Assembly: GCA_012514125.1 (NCBI GenBank)
Contig: JAAZAW010000351.1
Location: forward strand, 1-10,714
DNA from: Phycisphaerae bacterium
GTDB taxonomy: Bacteria; Planctomycetota; Phycisphaerae; JAAYCJ01
Length of the DNA stretch: 10,714 nt
Reading direction: 5' to 3'
Positions 4,847-10,714 of the stretch are shown piece after piece. Below the pieces are notes generated by a model. That model was given only the letters and a program-made list of their open reading frames with translations, ran no database searches and was not told the DNA's origin. The translations under genes and the position numbers were made by a program. The first letter of the stretch is position 1. Each line of letters begins with the position of its first letter.

Positions 4847-6802
4847 TTACGAACTGCCGCACCAGGTCAGGACTTCGGCGAATCTCCGGTTTTCGAAGAT
4901 GCCGAAAAGTTCGTGGCTCGAGAGCTTGTTTCGGGTCAGGGCCGGGCTGCTCAGGCCGCAGAGAAATCTTGCCGCCTGTCGCGGGTCCGCCAACGCCTCC
5001 GGGTGACTGCTCCGTAGACCTTGCCAGGCCGTGGTATTGAGTCCGGCCGGCAAGGCCGGTAAGGGTTGCGGGGCCGCAAAGGTCAGGGGTGTTTTTTCAC
5101 CGCAGAATCGACAATGGCCGCAGGGAGCGGTTCGTTTTTCTCCGAAGTATCCGACCAGGGCGTTGGTCTGACAATCCGCGTGCGTGACAAGGTTCAGGAC
5201 CTGTTGAATCCGCAGGGTTTCCTGTTCTTCGCGACGCTGGAAACGGGCGATGAGTTTGGCACTCAGGGCCTGGATATCGTGATGGCCCGGCAGCCGGGTG
5301 TATCGATGCCGAAGCTCGGCGACCCGCAGTTCGATCCAGCCCTGCTCTTCGAGGTATTCGAGTGCCCGAACGATTCGGGTGCGATCCTGTTTCAGAGTCT
5401 GGGCCACTTCATCGGGATTCAACGAATACAAAATTTTTCCCATTTTCGCGCGGGCGAAGATATCGGAGATGAACTTCGAACGCTCCGCCTGAAATTTACC
5501 GACGATTTCGCGAATCGAGATCAGGGGTTTGATCTGATAGCCCGCGTAAAACGGTGTGCCCTGGTGCAGGACTCCCAGGAGTTCCAGATAGGTCAGGGCG
5601 GTCCGAAGGACCAGCGGGCGGATATCGAAACGGCTCGAAAGGTCGTAGAGACTCACGTGGAACTCTTCGCCGGCGGAAAGCATGTGGTGGATCAGGCCAT
5701 GGATTGCCTTTACTGTGGGGGTATCGCCATAGGCAAAGTTTTCGAGGACAGGAACATCGTCCAGGCAGGCCAGGAGCTCTACGGTGGAGGGTTGTCCATC
5801 GCGACCGGCACGGCCGATCTCCTGGCTGTAGCTTTCGAGACTCTTGGGGAGATTGTAGTGATAGACATATCTCACATCGGCTTTGTCGATCCCCATGCCA
5901 AAGGCGATGGTCGCAACGACGATGGCGCGATCGGAGGTCATCCACCATTCCTGAACCTTCGTCCGATCTTCCGTTCCCATTCCCGCATGATAGGCCTTTG
6001 CGGGCAAACCCGCGCGTTCCAGATCCTCGGCCACACGTTCGGCGGTTTTCTGCAGCGTCACATAAACGATGGTCGGGCCCGGTTTACGGGTCTTGAGACG
6101 GTCCAGGAGTACATTATCGCGCTGATCGCCCCGCACCGTCGAAGCGCACAGATTCAAATTGTGGCGATAAAAGCCCGTGACCACCGCACAGTGTCGGGGA
6201 ATTTTGAACCCCGCGCAGATATCGCCGACGACCGACGGCGTCGCGGTGGCCGTCAGGGCCAGGACCCGTTGAACCTTTAATTCCTCCGCGATCCGGGCTA
6301 GTTTGAGATAGTCCGGGCGGAAATTATGGCCCCACTCGGAGATGCAATGGGCCTCATCCACCGCGAACAGGGCGATCGAACGGCGTTTGAGGCTTTCGAC
6401 GAACCGTTCGTTGTTGAACCGCTCCGGTGCGACGTAGAGGATTTTGAGCGTCCCGGACTTTAGCTGATCATTGATCTCGCGGGCTTCATCCGCCGAAAGC
6501 GAAGAATCGAGCCGACCGGCCGCGATGCCCTTACTCATGAGAAAGTCGATCTGATCCTTCATCAGGGCGATCAGGGGAGAGACTACCACCGTTACCCCCT
6601 CAAAAGCCAGGGCGGGCAATTGATAACAGAGCGATTTGCCCCCGCCGGTCGGGAATACCGCCAGGGCCGAGCCATCCGTCCGTAATCGATCGATCACATC
6701 ACGCTGTCCCGGCCGGAATTGGGATAGATTAAAATATTGGCGGAGCAATTGTTCCGGATCCATCGGTTTTTCCGATTCGAGGCTGGATTGAGGTTGATCC
6801 AT
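4847..6802 (-). CDS. recQ: RecQ-family ATP-dependent DNA helicase with C-terminal zinc motif
   Basis: This 651-residue superfamily 2 helicase would unwind DNA 3' to 5' in recombination and fork repair. From the chosen start it shows FRPGQ (29-33), Walker A FPTGGGKS (50-57), SPLIALMKDQ (75-84), DEAH (149-152) with the aromatic loop CISEWGHNFRPDY, LALTATAT (181-188), FGMGIDKADVR (301-311) and motif VI QEIGRAGRDG (327-336). A winged-helix-like region follows (about 375-505). The zinc ligands C544, C561, C564 and C567, with the usual YFGE between the first two, come after it. In E. coli RecQ this motif precedes the winged helix. No HRDC domain is recognisable; the tail (580-651) is unassigned. 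The frame is open to an ATG at 6883, but the ATG at 6802 is preferred because GGAG lies 7 nt upstream of it. It converges with araC and is driven by the promoter at 6891-6919. Confidence 0.93.
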   Translation of the reverse strand: MDQPQSSLESEKPMDPEQLLRQYFNLSQFRPGQRDVIDRLRTDGSALAVFPTGGGKSLCYQLPALAFEGVTVVVSPLIALMKDQIDFLMSKGIAAGRLDSSLSADEAREINDQLKSGTLKILYVAPERFNNERFVESLKRRSIALFAVDEAHCISEWGHNFRPDYLKLARIAEELKVQRVLALTATATPSVVGDICAGFKIPRHCAVVTGFYRHNLNLCASTVRGDQRDNVLLDRLKTRKPGPTIVYVTLQKTAERVAEDLERAGLPAKAYHAGMGTEDRTKVQEWWMTSDRAIVVATIAFGMGIDKADVRYVYHYNLPKSLESYSQEIGRAGRDGQPSTVELLACLDDVPVLENFAYGDTPTVKAIHGLIHHMLSAGEEFHVSLYDLSSRFDIRPLVLRTALTYLELLGVLHQGTPFYAGYQIKPLISIREIVGKFQAERSKFISDIFARAKMGKILYSLNPDEVAQTLKQDRTRIVRALEYLEEQGWIELRVAELRHRYTRLPGHHDIQALSAKLIARFQRREEQETLRIQQVLNLVTHADCQTNALVGYFGEKRTAPCGHCRFCGEKTPLTFAAPQPLPALPAGLNTTAWQGLRSSHPEALADPRQAARFLCGLSSPALTRNKLSSHELFGIFENRRFAEVLTWCGSS

Positions 6803-6890
6803 TTTCATTCTCCATCTCAAAAAAACAGATCGAACAAATCTTAAGGTGATAGCCGTGTTCTTTACTCCAACCCCGACACCCACTTAAACG

Positions 6891-6919
6891 ATTATATAAA
6901 AATCCCGTCCTGATTCCAA
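6891..6919 (-). promoter_or_regulatory. Sigma70-type promoter of recQ
   Basis: On the minus strand TTGGAA (6914-6919) and a perfect TATAAT (6891-6896) are separated by 17 bp. Transcription would begin about 80 nt before the preferred recQ start at 6802. The start at 6883 would leave essentially no leader, which further supports 6802. Confidence 0.75.
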
Positions 6920-6945
6920 GATTATTCCGGCCGGGGAGGACCTCG

Positions 6946-6954
6946 AAATCCGGT
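6946..6954 (+). repeat. Target-site duplication, left copy (9 bp)
   Basis: AAATCCGGT directly abuts the left inverted repeat and is repeated exactly at 8480-8488. Confidence 0.93.
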
Positions 6955-6978
6955 GGGTGTGGCTAATTTTGGTGGGGG
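6955..6978 (+). repeat. Left terminal inverted repeat of the IS
   Basis: It starts GGGTGTGGCTAA and ends TTTTGGTGGGGG, matching the reverse complement of 8456-8479 at 23 of 24 positions. A TATAAT at 6986-6991, just inside the element, could serve the transposase gene. Confidence 0.92.
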
Positions 6979-7040
6979 ACATGCCTATAATTTCTTATTG
7001 TTTTGGATATAAGAAGTTATGGAAAGAATGGAGCGGTCAA

Positions 7041-7280
7041 ATGGATACGAATGTATCAATTTCCTCGGAACAGTTAAAAGTGGCGATTCAACCCGATCTG
7101 GAGCAGTTTATTCATGAGGCCACGCATGCCGTGAACACGGCCCCGGGCGGTCGGGTCATCGCCGCGAGCGAAGGACCGGTTCGGGAGGCGGCGGCCCGAT
7201 TTCGAAAGGCCGTTTACGAAAAGGCGATTGAACTTCGAACGCAAGCGGCTCAGGCCGCTTTTCCCCCCTCCGGCCGATGA
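7041..7280 (+). CDS. Transposase N-terminal frame (ORF A of the IS)
   Basis: The frame continues upstream to 6957 inside the inverted repeat, but the ATG at 7041 is preferred because GGAG lies 7 nt before it. It gives 79 residues. The sequence is soluble and largely helical (residues such as EQLKVAIQPDLEQFIHEATH and EGPVREAAARFRKAVYEKA) and ends at a TGA at 7278-7280. On its own it has no catalytic site. Its last residues (AAFPP) join naturally onto PADETGRIWENKG in the following frame, so it is best read as the first part of one transposase made by a +1 frame change. Without that change it would be a short, separate protein of unknown use. Confidence 0.7.
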   Translation: MDTNVSISSEQLKVAIQPDLEQFIHEATHAVNTAPGGRVIAASEGPVREAAARFRKAVYEKAIELRTQAAQAAFPPSGR

Positions 7281-8454
7281 GACGGGCCGGATCTGGGAAA
7301 ACAAAGGGATCAAAGGGGTTCATCACCTGACCGGCAACGGCGAGATTCGGATTCAGCGGCGGATCTATTGGAAGGAGGGTCAGGGGACGGATGATCGGAT
7401 CGATCGGTGGCTGGGGATCGCGGATCGAACCGTGAGTGTGGAGGCCCGAGAGCTTTGCAGTCGGGTGGCCACGTCGGTCCAGGGGTTTGAGACCGGATCG
7501 AAGATGCTCGATCATCTGGCGCAGATCAAGGTGAGCAAGGAACGTCTGCGTCAGATTGCGGAGCGGGAAGGACAAAGTGTCCTCCAGGCCGAGCGTCTGG
7601 GGGTGATAGGCCCGGAGTGGACGGTGGCGGATTGTGCGGTGAGTGCAGGGGGACCCACACGGATCATTACGGGGGTCGACGGGGTGATGGTACCGATGGT
7701 GACGCAGGAGGAAAAAAAGGAACGTCGAAAGAACCGCAGCCGCAAACGAAAGGGTTCTTCGCGTCGCAAACGGATGTTCGCCGGATATCCGGAGTCCTAC
7801 AAGGAGTTCAAGATCGGGGCGTTCTACGATGCGTGCAAGGATCATCAGCTGGTCTTCGGCACGGCGGGCAATGCCTCGGCTTTAGGCCGGCAACTTCGTC
7901 GCCAGGCCTGTGGGCTCAACTTCGGGCAGGCCGACGAAAAGCAATCGGTCAGTGACGGGGCGGTCTGGATCTCTCGGCAGCTTCAGATCCAGCTGCCGAT
8001 CCTGGATGCGATGACTCTGGACTTTTATCATCTGGCCGAGCATGTCGGCGAGGCCGGGGCGATCTGTTTTGGCGCCGCAAGCGAAGCAAGCCGAAGCTGG
8101 ATTCATCAAACGCTGACCCTGGCCAAGACCCAGGGGGCCTCGGGTCTCCTTCGGCAGATCGATCAGACGCGGCGAACCTTACGGGCTTCGGGGAAACGCA
8201 AGGCCCTGACGGCCCTGGAAAATTATGTCTCGGAACGTGCGGCGATGGTGGATTATCCGACCTTTATCGCCAAGGGGTTCGATATCGGCAGCGGTCCGGT
8301 GGAGGCCTTTTGCAAGACGTTGACGATGCGGCTCAAAGGCAGCGGCATGAAATGGGATTGGCCCAATGCCGAGGCCATGATGGCCCTGGCGGCCCTGGAT
8401 CAAAGTCACCTTTGGGATCGATACTGGAAGATTCAGCTAGGTCTGGCCGCATAA
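7228..8454 (+). CDS. ISKra4-family transposase, catalytic frame (ORF B of the IS)
   Basis: The 408-codon frame contains the features of a DDE transposase of this family. D151 lies in GVDGVMVP, D265 in the LDFYHLAEH motif and E359 in GSGPVEAFCK, followed by MRLKGSGMKWDW. A basic patch (about residues 163-183, rich in K and R) sits after the first catalytic Asp. The nominal TTG at 7228 has AAGG only 3 nt upstream, a poor spacing, and its first residues (MNFERKRLRP) do not look like a family start. Translation therefore probably enters from the upstream frame near 7263-7271. The product would bind the 24-bp ends and insert the element with 9-bp staggered cuts. The catalytic residues appear complete, so the element may still be active. 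Confidence 0.9.
   Translation: MNFERKRLRPLFPPPADETGRIWENKGIKGVHHLTGNGEIRIQRRIYWKEGQGTDDRIDRWLGIADRTVSVEARELCSRVATSVQGFETGSKMLDHLAQIKVSKERLRQIAEREGQSVLQAERLGVIGPEWTVADCAVSAGGPTRIITGVDGVMVPMVTQEEKKERRKNRSRKRKGSSRRKRMFAGYPESYKEFKIGAFYDACKDHQLVFGTAGNASALGRQLRRQACGLNFGQADEKQSVSDGAVWISRQLQIQLPILDAMTLDFYHLAEHVGEAGAICFGAASEASRSWIHQTLTLAKTQGASGLLRQIDQTRRTLRASGKRKALTALENYVSERAAMVDYPTFIAKGFDIGSGPVEAFCKTLTMRLKGSGMKWDWPNAEAMMALAALDQSHLWDRYWKIQLGLAA
7260..7271 (+). other. Probable +1 frameshift site in the transposase gene
   Basis: In the first frame the codons read TTT CCC CCC TCC; in the second TTC CCC CCT CCG. Moving from one to the other needs +1 (or -2), not -1. A proline tRNA on CCC at 7266-7268 could slip onto CCT, or RNA polymerase could slip on the C6 run (7263-7268). 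Both routes give a continuous ...FPPPADETG... joint. Confidence 0.55.
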
Positions 8455-8455
8455 G

Positions 8456-8479
8456 CCCCCACCAAATTTAGCCACACCC
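8456..8479 (-). repeat. Right terminal inverted repeat of the IS
   Basis: Read on the minus strand it starts GGGTGTGGCTAA and differs from the left end by a single base (A for T at the eleventh base from the inner side). Confidence 0.92.
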
Positions 8480-8488
8480 AAATCCGGT
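8480..8488 (+). repeat. Target-site duplication, right copy (9 bp)
   Basis: AAATCCGGT, identical to 6946-6954, follows the right inverted repeat directly. Confidence 0.93.
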
Positions 8489-8505
8489 TCATACGGGCTT
8501 TTTTC

Positions 8506-8534
8506 TTGCACCCTCGACGGGGCTGATGTATTAT
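8506..8534 (+). promoter_or_regulatory. Sigma70-type promoter of the debranching enzyme gene
   Basis: TTGCAC (8506-8511) and TATTAT (8529-8534) are separated by exactly 17 bp. They lie 40 bp before the start codon and 18 bp from the end of the target duplication, so the promoter belongs to the host sequence. Confidence 0.7.
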
Positions 8535-8574
8535 TTTAACAAACACAGGCACTTTTCAAAGAGGGAGACAATCT

Positions 8575-10714
8575 ATGACTGATGTATGCCCGTTGGCTAA
8601 AACACCGTTACTCTCAGGCGATATGGACACCGTACTATCCAGAGAATGGCTCATCACCAATAACCTCGGCAGCTACGCCTCTTCGTCTGTAATCAACTGC
8701 AACACTCGAAGATATCACGGCATGCTCATCGCATCCGAAATTCCCCCTCTGGGACGGATCACGACCGTCAACAACTTTCTCGAACGGCTCATCATCGACG
8801 GACGAGAATACGAGATGAGCAATTTCGAATTTAACGGTGCCGTCCACCCACAGGGCTTTCGCTATCAAACCTCTTTTCAGCGACAGATCGAAGAAGACCT
8901 TTCCAGTGTGTCTTTCACCTACCAGATCGATGGGGTAACCTTCATCCGAACACTCTGGCTCTTTGCCGATTCCAATACCGCGTTGATCTATTGGCTCGCC
9001 GCCGACACCCAGGGCATGCGATCTTTGCAATTCGCCGCCCATCCCTTCGTATCCATGCGAGATTTCCATTCACTGCGGCGACAATCCGCCGGCAATCTTT
9101 TTAATCTCTCGCAAACAAACCAAACCCTGCATCTGCACACCCCCCCATTCGGCGGCGACACTGTCAACACAGCCTACCATCTGAATCTCATCCCCACGGG
9201 CCTCCGCGGTCCCACTAAAACCGAATACCGCCCAGGCTCCGACTGGTGGTTCAACTTCCGATACCGTCTCGACGCCGAACGCTGCCAGGAATGCGGAGAA
9301 GATTTATTCACTCCGGGCTATTTCGAAGAACAAGGCCACGGACGCATCGGGTTCGGACTCTGGCTCGATACTCAAAATCTCGATGGAAAAGAACGCGATA
9401 AATTGCTCACTCGCGTCAATTATCACCTCCAGTCAGGCCAGGGGCCCCTGACCATCATCGAAGAAGTCTCCTCGAGCCTCACCCCAACCGTCAACAGCAC
9501 CAGCAACAACCCTTTGAACGAACCTGCCGAAGTCACGCTCCGAAAAGCCGCAGGCCAGTTCATCGTTCGAAGAAACGACCTTAAAAATAAAAGCAAATGG
9601 TCCATCCTCGCCGGTTTCCCCTGGTTCGGCGACTGGGGACGTGACGCCTTCATCGCCTTGCCCGGATTGCTCCTGTCAACCGGACGATACGAACAAGCCC
9701 TGGGCGTTCTTCAACTCTTCGGCTCCGCCGAATCCCAGGGACTGATCCCCAACCGTTTCGACGACTACGGCGGAGAACCCGACTACAACACCGTCGACGC
9801 CTCGCTCTGGTACATCCATGCCGCCGATGAATATCTGCGAACCAGCGGCGATACCGACAGCTGGAAAAAATTCCTCCAGAAAGTCTGTCTCAATATCGTC
9901 GAAAATTATATGCAAGGCACGCAGTTCGATATCCGCATGGACCCCCACGACGCCCTGATCCACGCAGGCTCCGAAAAAACACAGATCACCTGGATGGATG
10001 CCCAGTGCAACAACGTCGTTTTCACACCCCGATGGGGCAAACCCGTCGAGATCAACGCCCTGTGGTATAACGCCCTGAGAATCCTCGCCGAACGCCTCAA
10101 GGAATCCAAACCCAAAAAAGCACGCGAATTCAACACCCTGGCGGAAAAAGTCGCTGCCAATTTCCAGCAAAGTTTCTGGAACGAAAATGGAAGATACCTC
10201 TACGATTGTATCCGCGACGATTTCAAAGACCTCGCCATTCGCCCAAACCAGATTTACGCCGTAAGCCTGCGACACACCCCCTTGCAGCCCGACCAGCAAA
10301 CCGCCGTCGTCGAGTGTGTCAAAACCCATCTGCTCACCCCCTATGGCCTGCGGTCCCTGGCCCCCTCGGACCCGCAATATAAAGGCCTCTACGTCGGCGA
10401 TCAATTCAGCCGCGACAGCGCCTATCATCAGGGAACCGTTTGGAGCCATCTGATAGGCCCCTTCATCGACGCCTATCTCCGAGTCAATAACTTCACACCC
10501 GAAGCGGCGAACCAATGCCGGGACTTCATCAACCCCCTGCTCGATCACCTCTACGAAGCAGGAATCGGCTCGGTCAGCGAAATCTTCGATGGCGATGCCC
10601 CCCACAAACCTCGCGGCTGTTTCGCTCAGGCTTGGTCCGTCGCGGAAACCATCCGCGCCCACCTCGCCATCCGGAACTGTCTCGAAAACCAGACCGCTCC
10701 GCCATCAAAAGATA
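8575..10714 (+). CDS. Amylo-alpha-1,6-glucosidase / glycogen-debranching enzyme (GH133-type), 3' end outside window
   Basis: The frame runs from ATG 8575, with GAGGGAG 7 nt upstream, to the window end (713 codons). The N-terminal domain has REWLITNNLGSYASSS (from 23) and NTRRYHGML (43-51), the entry motif of bacterial/archaeal glycogen-debranching enzymes. The (alpha/alpha)6 catalytic part shows PWFGDWGRDAF (349-359), LIPNRF (390-395), DYNTVDASLW (403-412), TPRWGKPVEINALW (484-497) and QAWS (685-688). It would hydrolyse alpha-1,6 branch stubs of glycogen in the cytoplasm. There is no signal peptide. The visible length already equals a complete family member, so only the last residues are missing. 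Frame and motifs show no damage. The gene is divergent from recQ, with the insertion sequence between the two promoters, and has its own promoter at 8506-8534. Codons end mostly in C. Confidence 0.95.
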   Translation, partial: MTDVCPLAKTPLLSGDMDTVLSREWLITNNLGSYASSSVINCNTRRYHGMLIASEIPPLGRITTVNNFLERLIIDGREYEMSNFEFNGAVHPQGFRYQTSFQRQIEEDLSSVSFTYQIDGVTFIRTLWLFADSNTALIYWLAADTQGMRSLQFAAHPFVSMRDFHSLRRQSAGNLFNLSQTNQTLHLHTPPFGGDTVNTAYHLNLIPTGLRGPTKTEYRPGSDWWFNFRYRLDAERCQECGEDLFTPGYFEEQGHGRIGFGLWLDTQNLDGKERDKLLTRVNYHLQSGQGPLTIIEEVSSSLTPTVNSTSNNPLNEPAEVTLRKAAGQFIVRRNDLKNKSKWSILAGFPWFGDWGRDAFIALPGLLLSTGRYEQALGVLQLFGSAESQGLIPNRFDDYGGEPDYNTVDASLWYIHAADEYLRTSGDTDSWKKFLQKVCLNIVENYMQGTQFDIRMDPHDALIHAGSEKTQITWMDAQCNNVVFTPRWGKPVEINALWYNALRILAERLKESKPKKAREFNTLAEKVAANFQQSFWNENGRYLYDCIRDDFKDLAIRPNQIYAVSLRHTPLQPDQQTAVVECVKTHLLTPYGLRSLAPSDPQYKGLYVGDQFSRDSAYHQGTVWSHLIGPFIDAYLRVNNFTPEAANQCRDFINPLLDHLYEAGIGSVSEIFDGDAPHKPRGCFAQAWSVAETIRAHLAIRNCLENQTAPPSKD

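Larger units (their letters stand above)
6955..8479 (+). mobile_element. Insertion sequence of ISKra4 type, 1525 bp, complete
   Basis: The element is bounded by 24-bp terminal inverted repeats (6955-6978 and 8456-8479) that begin GGGTGTGGCTAA and differ at one position. It is flanked by a perfect 9-bp duplication (AAATCCGGT). It carries a transposase in two overlapping frames (7041-7280 and 7228-8454). The transposase stop is one base from the right repeat, and there is no passenger gene. The near-perfect ends and exact duplication suggest a recent insertion. It lies in the region between the divergent recQ and debranching-enzyme promoters. Family assignment rests on the transposase motifs and the GGG ends and would need confirmation by search. 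Confidence 0.92.

Noticed and set aside
5066..6280. 404-codon plus-strand open frame
   Set aside because: It lies fully antisense to recQ, whose motifs are unmistakable. It has no recognisable domain and arises from the codon bias of recQ.
6803..6883. 27-residue N-terminal extension of RecQ (start at 6883)
   Set aside because: The preferred ATG at 6802 has a well-spaced GGAG. The likely transcription start is near 6884, and the extension is not helicase-like.
7228..7260. Independent start of the second transposase frame at TTG 7228
   Set aside because: The Shine-Dalgarno spacing is poor and the first ten residues look like an out-of-frame reading of the upstream frame; a frame change at the C run explains the protein better.
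9676..10662. 328-codon minus-strand open frame
   Set aside because: Antisense to the debranching enzyme in a region with intact GH133 motifs. Long antisense frames are expected where codons mostly end in C.

Overview
The window looks like a chromosomal segment of a free-living, carbohydrate-degrading bacterium: Shine-Dalgarno sites of the GGAG/AGGA type, sigma70-like promoters, AraC regulators, a propeller-fold glycosidase and a glycogen-debranching enzyme. The mixture of short intergenic repeat families recalls genomes of the Planctomycetota/PVC group and other uncultivated phyla. That placement is an inference and is not proven here.

Layout. 1-458: the C-terminal part of an AraC-family regulator, cut by the window edge. 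459-2821: about 2.4 kb with no convincing intact gene but packed with repeats: an imperfect 230-bp snap-back element built of 7-bp units (459-683); a 191-bp tandem duplication with a hairpin in each copy (884-1267); an AT-rich stretch (1293-1625); a 42/21-bp tandem array (1626-1842); 9-bp-period repeats (1867-1893 and 2036-2174); a doubtful 72-codon ORF (2197-2415); and a second, partly deleted copy of the snap-back element (2429-2612). 2822-4734: a divergent pair, a beta-propeller glycoside hydrolase (minus) and an AraC-family activator (plus), sharing a 68-bp regulatory gap; the regulator probably controls the hydrolase. 4744-4819: a perfect 25-bp-stem REP-like hairpin and a 16-bp palindrome between the convergent araC and recQ genes. 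4847-6802: a RecQ-family helicase (minus) whose zinc-binding cysteines lie near its C-terminus. 6955-8479: a 1525-bp insertion sequence of the ISKra4 type with 24-bp inverted repeats, a 9-bp target duplication and a transposase split over two frames at a C6 run. 8575-10714: a GH133-type amylo-alpha-1,6-glucosidase, cut by the window end.

How it fits together. The glycosidase/AraC pair suggests uptake and use of an external oligosaccharide, while the debranching enzyme works on internal glycogen or alpha-glucan. RecQ is a genome-maintenance gene. The insertion sequence sits between the divergent recQ and debranching-enzyme promoters and leaves both visibly intact. The most unusual part is the repeat zone, in which several unrelated sequence families share a 7-bp period and an inverted-arm layout around purine/pyrimidine-rich cores.
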